Shown here piece after piece: positions 51,704-61,408 of a stretch of DNA of 64,000 bases. Source of the stretch: Desulfocarbo indianensis (GTDB lineage: Bacteria; Desulfobacterota; Desulfarculia; Desulfarculales; Desulfarculaceae); NCBI GenBank assembly GCA_001184205.1, contig LBMP01000003.1, positions 186,001 through 250,000 of the forward strand, read 5' to 3'. The notes under the pieces are model-generated. The model was not told where the DNA came from. It saw only the letters and a program-made list of their open reading frames with translations, and did not search any database. Both the position numbers and the translations under genes were made by a program. The first letter of the stretch is position 1. Every line of letters begins with the position of its first letter.

Positions 51704-52716
51704 GCGAGCTGATGACCACCACCTATTCCATGTGGCGGCTGTTCCGCAACTGCCGCATGGCCTGCAAATGGCGCTATATCGACGAGCTGGTGCCACTCGA
51801 GCGCGACCCCAATCTGGCCTTCGGCTCGGTCATCCACGACTGTCTGGAATGTTGGCACGGCGAGCGGGATCTGGCCAAGGTCCTCGACCACATCGACCGG
51901 ACCTATCCGAACCGGGCGCAGGACGACCATCAACAGGCCGACTGGCATCTCGCCAGGGCCATGATGAGTGCCTATGCGGAACACTACCCGGCCGAAGACT
52001 TCGAGGTCGTCGCGCTCGAAAAGACCTTCGAAGGCCCCATCGTCAACCCGGCGACCGGCGCGACTTCGCGCAGTTTCATTCTCGCCGGGAAGGTGGACGG
52101 CATCGTCCGTCAGGATGGCCAGTATTTCCTGCTGGAACACAAAACCGCCTCGCAGATCGACGCCAGCTACCTGGAGCGGCTGTGGACCGATTTCCAGATC
52201 ATCCTCTATGCCTGGTACCTGGAGCAGACCCTCGGCATCACGGTCAGCGGCATCATCTACAACGTCCTGGTCAAGGCCAAGCTGCGCCAGGGCAAGGGTG
52301 AGACCGAGGCCGAATTCGAGGCCCGCCGGGCGGAGCTGATCGCCAAGTCGAAAACCGGCAAAAGCAGTGCCAAGCGCAAGCTGCCGGAGGACGACGACAC
52401 CTTCCAGCAGCGGCTCCAGGAGAAGTACCTCGAGACGGGCATGTTCCACCGCGAGGTGCTCTACATCTCCCGCGACCAGTTCGAGGAACTGCGGGCGGAG
52501 CTGTGGGAACTCTCCAAGGCCATGCTCGACGCCCGTCGGCGCGACACCTTCTACCGCAACACCAGCTACTGCTTCCAGTACGGAAGGCCCTGCGCCTACT
52601 TCCAGCTCTGCCGCTCGGGCGGCAACCCCAACGTCATCGAAAACCATTTCCAACGGATCGCCCCGCACGAAGAGCTGCGGGACGGAGCCGGTGAAGACGC
52701 CGCTCCGGTGTTTTGA
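51700..52716 (+). CDS. Cas4/RecB-type PD-(D/E)XK nuclease
   Basis: 338 residues. The nuclease core reads AGKVDGIVRQDGQYFLLEHKTAS (D and E-x-K motif near residues 134-152). Cys at 18 and 22 (NCRMAC) plus a C-terminal trio (SYCFQYGRPCAYFQLC) could hold a [4Fe-4S] cluster as in Cas4/AddB. In phages such enzymes trim ends for recombination. It is followed by a Sak4-like ATPase and DUF669, a common phage recombination set. No CRISPR array is near, so it is not a CRISPR Cas4. Confidence 0.85.
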   Translation: MSELMTTTYSMWRLFRNCRMACKWRYIDELVPLERDPNLAFGSVIHDCLECWHGERDLAKVLDHIDRTYPNRAQDDHQQADWHLARAMMSAYAEHYPAEDFEVVALEKTFEGPIVNPATGATSRSFILAGKVDGIVRQDGQYFLLEHKTASQIDASYLERLWTDFQIILYAWYLEQTLGITVSGIIYNVLVKAKLRQGKGETEAEFEARRAELIAKSKTGKSSAKRKLPEDDDTFQQRLQEKYLETGMFHREVLYISRDQFEELRAELWELSKAMLDARRRDTFYRNTSYCFQYGRPCAYFQLCRSGGNPNVIENHFQRIAPHEELRDGAGEDAAPVF

Positions 52717-52742
52717 AATCCCAACCATAAGGAGACGAAGCC

Positions 52743-53513
52743 ATGCTTCCCAAGACCAAAAGCAAACCCAAACACACGCTCTCGGACCTCACCGCCCTGG
52801 TGTACGGCCCGAGCAAGATCGGCAAGAGCACCTGGTGCTCCAAGGCCGATGACGCACTGTTCCTGGCGACCGAGCCGGGTCTGAACGCCCTGGAGGTGTT
52901 TCAGACCCCGATCACCTGCTGGGACGACCTTCTGCAGGCCTGCGCGGAAATCGCCGATGGCAAGCACGAGTTCAAGACCATCGTCGTCGACACGATGGAT
53001 AACGCCTACAAGATGTGCTCGGACTACGTCTGCAAGAAATTCAAGATCGAGCACGAGTCCGACCTGGGCTACGGCAAGGGCTACGCGCTGATCAACAACG
53101 AGTTCCAGCGCGTCATCAACAAGCTCGCCTTCCTGCCCTATGGGCTGATCCTGATCTCCCACTCCCAGGAACGGGACATCGAGACCCGGACCGGCAAGCA
53201 CACCCGAATCGTGCCGACGCTGCCGGAAAAGGCGCGGAAGCTGGTCACCGGTCTGGTGGACCTGATCCTGTTCTGCGACCTGGACATGAAAACCGGCGAG
53301 GACGGCAAGCCGGTCTGGCAGCGCGTGATGCGCACCAAGCCCAGTCCCAACTACGACGCCGGTGACCGCACCGGCCGACTCCCCGAAGTCATCCCCCTCG
53401 ATTTTTCGAGCTTCATGAAAGCGTTCAACAACACGGCAGCCGGAGCTGCGGCGAGTGCCGCCCGGCCGAAGCCGGAGCCGACCGCGAGTGCGGCGGCGAA
53501 ACCCCAACAGTAA
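52743..53513 (+). CDS. RecA-like ATPase (AAA_24, Sak4-type recombinase)
   Basis: 256 residues. Walker A VYGPSKIGKST (~20-30), Walker B FKTIVVDTMDN (~78-88), a second core motif LILISHSQERDI, and a disordered Ala/Pro-rich tail. This is the layout of the short RecA-fold proteins (Sak4) that act with SSB in phage single-strand annealing. The next gene encodes a likely SSB-like partner. Confidence 0.85.
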   Translation: MLPKTKSKPKHTLSDLTALVYGPSKIGKSTWCSKADDALFLATEPGLNALEVFQTPITCWDDLLQACAEIADGKHEFKTIVVDTMDNAYKMCSDYVCKKFKIEHESDLGYGKGYALINNEFQRVINKLAFLPYGLILISHSQERDIETRTGKHTRIVPTLPEKARKLVTGLVDLILFCDLDMKTGEDGKPVWQRVMRTKPSPNYDAGDRTGRLPEVIPLDFSSFMKAFNNTAAGAAASAARPKPEPTASAAAKPQQ

Positions 53514-53525
53514 GGAGATCCGACC

Positions 53526-53999
53526 ATGGAACACTACGAAAACCAATCCAACAGCAACCTCGACCTGGCGCAGTTCGACGACGCCTTCGAAACCGCCGAA
53601 GTCGAGGAACGCGAGTTCGAGGCTGTCCCCGACGGCAAGTACCAGGTCAACGTCGACCGGGTCGAACTGACCCGCGCCCAGACCTCGGGCAATCCCATGC
53701 TCAAGTGGACCCTGCGCATTCTCGCGCCGACCCACAAGGGCCGTCTGCTCTGGCGCAACAACGTCATGGCCAGCAACGAGAACATCAAGTGGCTCAAGCA
53801 GGACCTCTACACCTGCGGGCTGCAGCTTCAGAAGCTCTCCGATCTGCCGGGCCACCTCGAGCAGCTTCTCAACATCAAGCTGGAGGTGACCAAGCGCACT
53901 CGCGGTGAAAACGAGAACATCTACTTCAACCGTCGCATTGTCATGGCCGACGATACCGGGGCTCCCGGCGCGGCGATGGACGACATGATCCCGTTCTGA
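53526..53999 (+). CDS. DUF669 protein, SSB-like
   Basis: 157 residues. PDGKYQVNVDRVELTRAQTSGNPMLKW and LRILAPTHKGRLLWRNNVM are typical of DUF669 proteins, which accompany phage recombinases. The acidic hydrophobic tail MDDMIPF copies the SSB C-terminal tip that recruits partner proteins. Probably coats ssDNA for the Sak4-like ATPase. Its stop overlaps the next start. Confidence 0.85.
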   Translation: MEHYENQSNSNLDLAQFDDAFETAEVEEREFEAVPDGKYQVNVDRVELTRAQTSGNPMLKWTLRILAPTHKGRLLWRNNVMASNENIKWLKQDLYTCGLQLQKLSDLPGHLEQLLNIKLEVTKRTRGENENIYFNRRIVMADDTGAPGAAMDDMIPF

Positions 54000-54481
54000 T
54001 GATGGACCGGATCACCGTTGTCGTCGACACCCGCGAACAGGAGCCCTACAGCTTCGATAGCGACAAGGTTTCGGCGGTTCGCAAGGCGCTGCCCGCCGGT
54101 GATTACTCACTGGTCGGCCTCGAGGAGCGGGTGGCGGTGGAGCGTAAATCCCTGACGGATTTCGTCTCCACCGTTATCCGGGGGAGAAAGCGATTCCACC
54201 GCGAGCTGGAAAAGCTCTCCGCCTACGAATCCGCCTGCGTGGTTGTCGAGTGCAACTTTCGCGATCTGGTCGATGGCCGCTACCGCAGCGATGCCCACCC
54301 GCACGCGCTGATCGGAACGGTCGCCTCCATCGTCGTCGACTTCGGTGTCCCCGTCTACTTCTGCTCGGACCGGCAGGCCGCCTGCCGTTTTGTCGAGGAG
54401 TACCTGACACGTTTTCACCGGAGGATCGCGAGATGCCAAAAAGAAATGAGAGTAACCCGGCGCGACTCCGGGGAAGAATAG
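53999..54481 (+). CDS. ERCC4-domain nuclease
   Basis: 160 residues. The XPF/Mus81 nuclease signature is complete: VVVDTREQEPY, LPAGDYSL and VAVERKSLTDFVSTVI. It probably cuts branched DNA. ATG 53999 overlaps the DUF669 stop; a second ATG follows directly. Its 3' end overlaps the helicase gene by 49 nt, a large overlap for this operon. Confidence 0.87.
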   Translation: MMDRITVVVDTREQEPYSFDSDKVSAVRKALPAGDYSLVGLEERVAVERKSLTDFVSTVIRGRKRFHRELEKLSAYESACVVVECNFRDLVDGRYRSDAHPHALIGTVASIVVDFGVPVYFCSDRQAACRFVEEYLTRFHRRIARCQKEMRVTRRDSGEE

Positions 54482-56661
54482 AGCGCGTTTACTATGCCGG
54501 ACCCAAGTTTTCCGCAGGGCGACTGCTTACCCCGACCGGTGAGGAAGTCCAGTTCGCGGGCAATTTGTTCGCCCGGGAAAATCAGCCTGTGGTCCTGCTC
54601 GGGTCGTGGTCCACCCATCCCAAATACGGCCGTCAGTTCAAGGTCGACGGGATGGAGCACGACCTCGAACTCGATCCGGAGGGGCTGATCCACTATCTGG
54701 CCAACCATCCGGAGATCAAGGGCATTGGTCCGGCCAAGGCCAGATTGATCGTCGAGAGCTTCGGCGACGCCTTTGAAGAAACCCTTCTGAATGATCCCGA
54801 ACGCATCGCGCTCAAGGCTCGGCTGCCGCTGGACGCGGCCCGGCGGCTGCGTGACGAGTGGTTGAAGAACCGCAGCGTCAACACCGTCATGGCCTGGCTG
54901 TCGGCATTCGGCCTGACCCATCATCAGGTCACCACCCTGGTCGAAAGGCTTGGCGGCAACTGCCTCGATATTCTGAAGGAAGACCCGTACATCCTCATTC
55001 GGGAGATCCGGGGATTCGGCTTCAAGAAGGTCGACAAGATTGCCCGCAAGCTGGGAACCCCCAAGGACCATACCCCTCGTATCCGGGCCGGATTGAATTT
55101 CTGCGTCCGTGAAGCCCTGGACAATGGCCACTGCTGGATCGAATACGAGGATCTGGTGGACCAGGCCAATCTGCTGCTGGTCATGGATGCTCTGGACAGC
55201 CGGGTTCGTATCGAAAGCGCCCTCGATGCGCTCATCGAAGAACAGGCGCTTGCCTGCGATTCACACGGCGGACGCTTCGTGGTCGCTCTGCCGGAGATCG
55301 TCCGCATGGAGCGGGAGCTGGCCGCGCTGTTCGGCCAGGCCGAAACACCCAACCCGCATTTCCAGTCCGTCAAGAAACTCGATGCCCTGATTCGGCGCTG
55401 CGCATCAACGCTGAACGATAAGCAGCTCGAAGCGGTGCGCTCGGCCCTCCAGCACAGCATCAGCCTGATTTCGGGTGGAGCCGGTTCGGGCAAGAGCTAC
55501 ACCATTTCGGTCATCAACACCATCTGCGAGGAGAGTGATCTGGAGGTCGTTCTCGCCGCGCCGACCGGCAAAGCGGCCAAGCGCCTGGAGGAAGTCAGCG
55601 GCCGTAGCGGCACCACCATCCACCGTCTGCTCGGCTATGACGGCAAGGGTTTCTCGCGCAGCAAGGAGAACCCCATCGATGCCGATGTCCTGGTGGTCGA
55701 CGAGTTTTCGATGGTCGATGTGCCCTTGGCCTGGCACCTGTTCGAGGCGGTCGATCTGTCGCGGACCACGGTGCTGCTGGTCGGGGACCACAACCAGCTT
55801 CCGCCGGTGGGACCAGGGAACATCCTGCGCGATCTGATCCAGACACGCGCCATCCCCACGGTCATCCTCGACAAGGTCGTGCGCCAGGCTGGCGTCCTCA
55901 AGGAGAACTGCACCGCCGTTCTCAAGGGCGAGGTGCGCAAGACCAGCGAGGCGTCGGTGGGCGGATGCCGGGATTGGTACCTGGTGGATCAGTTCACCGA
56001 TCCGATGGCGGCACGCTCGTTCCTGCTGGAGCTGTTTCAGGAGCGGCTCGATGCCCTCGGTTTCGACATCATCAAGGACGTGCAGGTGCTGACGCCGACC
56101 CACAAGGGGCCGCTCGGCACCAAGGAATTGAACGAGGAACTACAGCGGCTCATCCAGCGCAAGCTCTGGAACACCGAGGTGCCGCCGGTCGCCATGGGAC
56201 GCCGCGCCCCGTTTCTCAAGCACGACAAGGTCATCCAGACCCGGAACAATTACGACCTGAACGTGATGAACGGTGCCATCGGCTATGTGGTCGATGTCCT
56301 CGCGAACGGCACCCTGGTCATCGACTTCGACGGCATGCCGGTGGAGCTGGAGAAAGGGTCGCCCGACCTGCAGGATCTGCAGCTCGCCTATGCGCTCACC
56401 ATCCACAAAACCCAAGGTTCCGAGTTCCCCTGTGCCGTGGTGGTGGTTCACAAGGCGCATTCCTTCATGCACCACCGCAATCTGCTCTACACAGGAGTGA
56501 CCCGCGCCCGGCGCACCGCCATTGTCCTGGGCGACCATTGGGGCATCCAGAACTGCGCCAAGCGATGCCAGGTGGATGACCGCCGGACCTTTTTGCCCCT
56601 GTTTCTGGACGCCGCCCAGCACGCGGATGCCGATTTCGCCCGTGTCGCGGAGGCCGAATGA
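54433..56661 (+). CDS. RecD2-like superfamily 1 DNA helicase
   Basis: 742 residues. An N-terminal OB-like part and helix-hairpin-helix region (IKGIGPAKARLIVESFGD, IRGFGFKKVDKIARKLG) precede the motor. Walker A SGGAGSGKSYT (~347-357), APTGKAAKRLEEVSG, Walker B VLVVDEFSMVD, GDHNQLPPVGPG and the C-terminal YALTIHKTQGSEFPCAVVV with LLYTGVTRARR complete the RecD/TraA class. I start at ATG 54433, which has GGAGG upstream. It unwinds 5'-3' in relatives. The stop overlaps the primase start. Confidence 0.92.
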   Translation: MPKRNESNPARLRGRIERVYYAGPKFSAGRLLTPTGEEVQFAGNLFARENQPVVLLGSWSTHPKYGRQFKVDGMEHDLELDPEGLIHYLANHPEIKGIGPAKARLIVESFGDAFEETLLNDPERIALKARLPLDAARRLRDEWLKNRSVNTVMAWLSAFGLTHHQVTTLVERLGGNCLDILKEDPYILIREIRGFGFKKVDKIARKLGTPKDHTPRIRAGLNFCVREALDNGHCWIEYEDLVDQANLLLVMDALDSRVRIESALDALIEEQALACDSHGGRFVVALPEIVRMERELAALFGQAETPNPHFQSVKKLDALIRRCASTLNDKQLEAVRSALQHSISLISGGAGSGKSYTISVINTICEESDLEVVLAAPTGKAAKRLEEVSGRSGTTIHRLLGYDGKGFSRSKENPIDADVLVVDEFSMVDVPLAWHLFEAVDLSRTTVLLVGDHNQLPPVGPGNILRDLIQTRAIPTVILDKVVRQAGVLKENCTAVLKGEVRKTSEASVGGCRDWYLVDQFTDPMAARSFLLELFQERLDALGFDIIKDVQVLTPTHKGPLGTKELNEELQRLIQRKLWNTEVPPVAMGRRAPFLKHDKVIQTRNNYDLNVMNGAIGYVVDVLANGTLVIDFDGMPVELEKGSPDLQDLQLAYALTIHKTQGSEFPCAVVVVHKAHSFMHHRNLLYTGVTRARRTAIVLGDHWGIQNCAKRCQVDDRRTFLPLFLDAAQHADADFARVAEAE

Positions 56662-59600
56662 GCATGGGCGGAACGGATAACGTCAGGGAGTATTACCGGC
56701 TCGTCACCGAGATGGACATCGGTGACGTGGCCCGGGAACTCCTGCCGGGACGGATCACCCAGGAGACCGGCCAGCGCTTGATGTGCGACTGCCCCAACCA
56801 TCAGAGCCAGTCGCGCCTGTCGCTGCATGTGATGCTCGACAAGCAGGGCTGGTACTGCTTCGGCTGCGGAGTCGGCGGCGATGTGCTGCAGCTCGTGGAG
56901 TTCATTCAGACGGGCTCGGTCACCGCCGGGCAATCCGGACCGATGCCGGACAGCCACCGTCAGGCCCGGGACTATCTCGCCAAGAAGGCGGGCTTGCCTC
57001 CGCTGTCGCGCTATGGCCTCAGCCAGGAGCGTCTGGCCCAGACGGAGGCCGACCGCGCCTTCGAACTGCGGGTCAAGGACGCGCTGACCTCGCTGGCCAG
57101 GCTTTACCACGCCAGACTCAAAGAGTCGCCGGAGGTCCTCGACTGGCTGAAATCCAAATACGCCCTGAGCGAGGAGACCATCGACGATCTCCTGATCGGC
57201 TACGCGGACAATGCGTCCGGCTCGGTTGCCCAACTGACCGGGGGTGAGGACGGTTTTTCCAAGCGGGAGCTCGCCGCCACCGGTGCTTTCCGTCCCACCA
57301 GCCAGGATGGCCTGACGCCATTTTTCGAGCGCCGCATCGTCTTTCCCTACTGGAGCCGTGGCCGGGTGGTGTTCATGATCGGCCGCAAGACGCCATGGAC
57401 CCCGGATGTGGGCTGGGAGCAAGGGAAATACAAGAAGCTGCCGGTTCACGACGAGCACCAGCGGCCTTACGTGGCCGACTTCATCAACAACGCACTGCTG
57501 TTCAACGAGGACTGCCTGCTGGCCAGGCCCGGCAAGGTAATCATCACCGAGGGGGTGACCGATTGCCTGGCGTTGATGCAACTGGGCCTGCCCACCGTAT
57601 CGCCGGTCACCGTCCGCATCCGGGCCGCCGATTGGGAGCGTCTGATCCCCAAGTTGCGCGGCGTCGAAACCGTCTACATCTGCCAGGACAACGAACTCTC
57701 CCAGGCCGGTCTCAAAGGGGCGCTGCAAACCGCCCGCACCCTGGCCGAACACAAGATCGACACCCGCCTGGTGACGCTGCCCTTGTCGGAGACACAGCTC
57801 TCGGCCCGGCAGGAGCTGACCGAACGGTTCAGCCTGACGGCGAGCGTGGGGCCGAAGGAGCTGGCCAAGCTGCTGGCGGGACGGCCCGCCGAGGAAACCC
57901 AGGCGGCCGAGGCGCTTCTCGCCACCGCCAAGATCGACGTCAACGATTACATTGCCGCTGGGCATACCCGGGAGGATTTCGAACGCCTGCTCGCCGAGGC
58001 CAGCACGCCCATCGAGTTCGGCGTGCGCTCGCTGCCCGAGGGCGCTGAGGAAGAGGAACGCAACCGCCTGCTCGAACCGATCCTGGGGGAGATTTCCGAG
58101 CAGTCGCCGCTGGAACAGGCCCGCCTGCTGAAGATGGTGCAGGAGCGCATCGGTGGTGGTGTTTCGATGGCCACCCTCAAAGAGCAGATCCGCGCCATCC
58201 AGAAGGACCGTAAAGTCGAGTTCCGCAACGAAAAGAAGAAGGCCAAGCGGATGTCCGGCGCGATGCCCGGATCGTGCCGCGCCCGGGTCGACGAGGTGCT
58301 GATCGACACGGAACTGGAGAACGGTGCTCCCGACTACACCCTGGCCGCCGAGGCTGCCTACGACTGGTTCAACGCCAACGGTGCCCAGTTCTTTCACACC
58401 CTGCAGGGCGAGCCGTTCATGTATTTCGACAACGCCATCTACTGGATGGATTCACCGGACCGGGGCCGCAAGCGCCATTACGCGGCCATGCTCTACAAGC
58501 ACACGGGTATGGTGCCGACCACGGGCGGCGGACGGACATTTTTCGAGGTGCTGCCCAGCCTGGCCATGATCCGTGGCCAGGTGCGCGACCATTTCTCCTG
58601 GCTGCACACCGATGTGGCCTCCTACACCGTCTATTTCAATCTGAACAACCCGGAGCACGAGATCGCCAAGATCACCCCGGACGAGATCCGGATCATGAAG
58701 AACGGCGGCAACGAGGACGGCATCATCCTGGACGGCTCGCACAAGATGAAGCCGCTGAAATTCCTGCCCGACGCCGACCTCGAAGAGGCGGACCGGCTCC
58801 TGGTCGATCTGCTGGTGGGCAACATGACCTGTCCGCAGGGGGATCGCTTTCTCATCCTTTCCTGGCTCTCCTGCTTCCTGCTGATCGATTTCGCCGGGAC
58901 GCGGCCCATGACCCGCTTCGAGGGCTCGGCCGGATCGGGCAAGACTACCGCCAGCAAGATCACGTCGACATTGCTTTACGGCGAGCCCCAGCACAAGAAG
59001 GCCACCGACGCGGCGAACTACACCGATGGCTCGCAGAACCCACTCATCGTCCTCGACAACATCGAGGTCAAGCAGATGACCGAGGATCTGACCACCTTCA
59101 TGCTGACCAGCATCACCGGCATCGCCAAGGAGAAACGCAAGAGCGGCACCGACAGCGAGACCATCACCGAGCGGACCAAATGCCTGCTGAACACCACCGG
59201 CATCGAGCCGCTGTGCGGGGAACTTTCGGAGATCCTGTCGAGGTCCTTCGTCATCAACTTCGACCTCGCCAACCAGGCCAGCGACTGCTTTCTGGAATCG
59301 GAGGTCATCTCGGCCATCCAGCAGAACCGGGATCTGATCATCTCGGCCATCATGAAGCGGACCAGCCATGTGCTGGCGATGATCCGGGACGGAGCCCAGA
59401 AACAGGTCATGCGCCTGCTGCACCGAACCATGCCGACCCATGGCAAGCGCCGTTGCAACGACTATCTGAGCCTGATGTACCTGATGATGCTGGCCGGGTC
59501 CGAGGATCACGAGGTGACTACCGGACTTGAGGATCTGAGCCCGCTGTTCATCGAGCAGATACATTCCATCAACGACACCAGCCAGGAGATGGCCCGGGAG

Positions 59601-59969
59601 TCGAACCCCATCGCCACGGCGCTGGCGTCGCTCTTCCACGCTTATCGGAACGCGGTGGAGCTGGACGAGAAGGCCCGCTACGGCGAGGACGACCGGGCAA
59701 ACCATGTGGTGGGGTTCATCGAACGCTACCAGGTGAGGTTCGAGAACGAGAACACCATGGAACCGGTGTCTGCGGGAAGGCTGCTCGCGGCTCTGCGCAG
59801 GGTCGGCCGGGAATTCAACCTCGAGTTCGAATACAAGAAGCCCGCCCAGCTCGGTCGGCGCATCAGCAACGACCTGGACGTCATCCGGGACGCCGGGTTC
59901 GACATCGACCGGCAGCGCAACGCCCACACCAAGAACTTCGAGTACCGGATCAGTAGCAAGGGTGTTTAA
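56658..59969 (+). CDS. Phage-type primase-helicase (CHC2 zinc finger, Toprim, AAA helicase)
   Basis: 1103 residues. The zinc finger is CDCPNH (C43, C45, H48) with CFGC (C67, C70). A Toprim-like part has VIITEGVTDCLAL (~297) and YICQDNELSQAG. The C-terminal motor carries Walker A FEGSAGSGKTTASK (~754) and Walker B PLIVLDNIEV. Primase and helicase on one chain are known from phages and plasmids. ATG 56658 overlaps the helicase stop. It ends the replication operon: an A/T-rich hairpin (59968-59986) and a new promoter follow. The iteron array 2 kb downstream is a plausible substrate. Confidence 0.9.
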   Translation: MSMGGTDNVREYYRLVTEMDIGDVARELLPGRITQETGQRLMCDCPNHQSQSRLSLHVMLDKQGWYCFGCGVGGDVLQLVEFIQTGSVTAGQSGPMPDSHRQARDYLAKKAGLPPLSRYGLSQERLAQTEADRAFELRVKDALTSLARLYHARLKESPEVLDWLKSKYALSEETIDDLLIGYADNASGSVAQLTGGEDGFSKRELAATGAFRPTSQDGLTPFFERRIVFPYWSRGRVVFMIGRKTPWTPDVGWEQGKYKKLPVHDEHQRPYVADFINNALLFNEDCLLARPGKVIITEGVTDCLALMQLGLPTVSPVTVRIRAADWERLIPKLRGVETVYICQDNELSQAGLKGALQTARTLAEHKIDTRLVTLPLSETQLSARQELTERFSLTASVGPKELAKLLAGRPAEETQAAEALLATAKIDVNDYIAAGHTREDFERLLAEASTPIEFGVRSLPEGAEEEERNRLLEPILGEISEQSPLEQARLLKMVQERIGGGVSMATLKEQIRAIQKDRKVEFRNEKKKAKRMSGAMPGSCRARVDEVLIDTELENGAPDYTLAAEAAYDWFNANGAQFFHTLQGEPFMYFDNAIYWMDSPDRGRKRHYAAMLYKHTGMVPTTGGGRTFFEVLPSLAMIRGQVRDHFSWLHTDVASYTVYFNLNNPEHEIAKITPDEIRIMKNGGNEDGIILDGSHKMKPLKFLPDADLEEADRLLVDLLVGNMTCPQGDRFLILSWLSCFLLIDFAGTRPMTRFEGSAGSGKTTASKITSTLLYGEPQHKKATDAANYTDGSQNPLIVLDNIEVKQMTEDLTTFMLTSITGIAKEKRKSGTDSETITERTKCLLNTTGIEPLCGELSEILSRSFVINFDLANQASDCFLESEVISAIQQNRDLIISAIMKRTSHVLAMIRDGAQKQVMRLLHRTMPTHGKRRCNDYLSLMYLMMLAGSEDHEVTTGLEDLSPLFIEQIHSINDTSQEMARESNPIATALASLFHAYRNAVELDEKARYGEDDRANHVVGFIERYQVRFENENTMEPVSAGRLLAALRRVGREFNLEFEYKKPAQLGRRISNDLDVIRDAGFDIDRQRNAHTKNFEYRISSKGV

Positions 59970-60027
59970 AGAGATATTTTCTCTTTTAGATTGACTTTAC
60001 GCCCGCCCATGCCTATATTAAGGCATG
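59968..60027 (+). promoter_or_regulatory. rloAB promoter with palindrome over the -10 box
   Basis: AAAGAGA/TCTCTTT (59968-59986) is a small hairpin after the primase gene. Then TTGACT (59991-59996), a 17-nt spacer and TATATT (60014-60019) form a near-consensus promoter. CATGCCT-ATATTA-AGGCATG (60008-60027) is a perfect 7-bp inverted repeat embracing the -10 box, as a repressor site would. GGAGG precedes ATG 60062. Confidence 0.75.
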
Positions 60028-60061
60028 ATAAAGCGAATATTTCACTTTAGGAGGCGGTAAG

Positions 60062-61408
60062 ATGATAGTCAGTTTCTCACTCGAAAACTGGATGTCCTTC
60101 CGCAACCAGGTCACATTTTCGATGGTCGCCAGCAGGGAGCGCCAGCATGGAGACAGGGTTCCCAAGCTCGGCAAGTACCAGACGAGAGTTCTTCCGGTTG
60201 CGGCAATTTATGGTGGCAACGCGTCGGGCAAGACCAACTTTTTCAAGGCCCTGAGTTTCGCCAAGGCGCTGGTCGTCAAAGGAACCCAGCCCGACAGCCT
60301 GATTCCTGTCGAGCCGTTCCGGCTGGACGCCAAGGTGGCCGATCAGCCGTCACGGTTTGGCTTCGAGTTGCTGATCGACGAGATCATTTACGAGTTCAGC
60401 TTCGCGGTGACCCGCAAGGCGGTTCTGGAAGAGAAGCTGGTGGCCATTACGAGCACCAGTGAAAAGGTGCTCTACCACCGTCGGGACGGAAAGCCCAACT
60501 TCGATGATTCCCTGGCCAAGGACCAGTTCCTCCAGTTCGCCTTCAAAGGGACCCGGGACAACCAACTCTTTCTGACCAACTCGGTTTCCCAGAAGGTCGA
60601 CAATTTCCGGCCGGTCTACGACTGGTTCAAGGACACACTCGAGCTGGTCGCGCCCGATTCTCGCTTCGAACCTTTCGAGCAGTTCCTCGACGAGGGGCAT
60701 CCGCTCTACTCGACCATGAACGAGATGCTGCCGCAGCTCGACACCGGCATCGCGCACCTGGGTGGCGAGGAGATCCCTTTCGAGAACATTCCGCTGCCCG
60801 AGCCACTGAAGACCAAGCTGCAGGAAGACGTCAAGGAAGGCATGACCGTTCGTCTGCTGACCGAGCCGATCAACGAGCGATTTGTGGTGACCCGCAAAGG
60901 TGGTGAACTGATCGCCAAGAAGCTGGTGACCTATCATCCGAAGGCGGACGGCACGGAAGCCAAGTTCGAGATCCGTCAGGAGTCGGACGGCTCACAGCGG
61001 GTGATCGATCTACTGCCCGCGTTTCTTGAGCTGTCGGCCCAGGTCTCGAAGAAGGTCTACGTGATCGACGAGGTCGACCGTAGCCTGCACACGCTGCTGA
61101 CACGCAGATTGCTCGAAGCGTACCTCACCAATTGCTCCACGGAAACCAGAACGCAGTTGCTGTTGACCACCCATGACGTGCTGCTCATGGATCAGCAACT
61201 CCTGCGCCGTGACGAGATGTGGGTAGCCGAAAGAGATGCCACCGGAGCTTCGAACCTGCTCTCCTTCAGCGAGTACAAGGATGTCCGATACGACAAGGAC
61301 ATCCGCAAGAGCTACCTGCAGGGGCGACTGGGTGGAATTCCCCGGATTCTCTTGGGAGGCGCTTTGACCAATCCCTGCCTCACCGAGGAAAGTGAGGGGG
61401 ATGACTGA
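60062..61408 (+). CDS. rloA: RloA/AbiLi-like AAA ATPase (defence)
   Basis: 448 residues. The N-terminus [18 protein letters not shown] is typical of the RloA/AAA_15 ABC-like ATPases. Walker A is [11 protein letters not shown] (~50-60), Walker [16 protein letters not shown] (~330), and [19 protein letters not shown] (~370) holds the switch His. It is always found with an RloB partner in the AbiL-like abortive infection systems, where the ATPase is thought to hold and trigger the nuclease. It overlaps rloB (TGATG). It has its own promoter, so it is a separate cargo unit in the element. Confidence 0.88.
   Translation: MIVSFSLENWMSFRNQVTFSMVASRERQHGDRVPKLGKYQTRVLPVAAIYGGNASGKTNFFKALSFAKALVVKGTQPDSLIPVEPFRLDAKVADQPSRFGFELLIDEIIYEFSFAVTRKAVLEEKLVAITSTSEKVLYHRRDGKPNFDDSLAKDQFLQFAFKGTRDNQLFLTNSVSQKVDNFRPVYDWFKDTLELVAPDSRFEPFEQFLDEGHPLYSTMNEMLPQLDTGIAHLGGEEIPFENIPLPEPLKTKLQEDVKEGMTVRLLTEPINERFVVTRKGGELIAKKLVTYHPKADGTEAKFEIRQESDGSQRVIDLLPAFLELSAQVSKKVYVIDEVDRSLHTLLTRRLLEAYLTNCSTETRTQLLLTTHDVLLMDQQLLRRDEMWVAERDATGASNLLSFSEYKDVRYDKDIRKSYLQGRLGGIPRILLGGALTNPCLTEESEGDD

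Noticed and set aside
51700-52716. CRISPR-associated Cas4
   Set aside because: No cas1, cas2 or repeats nearby; the neighbours are phage recombination genes.
56487-58397. 636-aa minus-strand ORF opposite the primase
   Set aside because: The plus strand encodes zinc-finger and Toprim motifs in an overlapping operon; the antisense frame shows no family signal.
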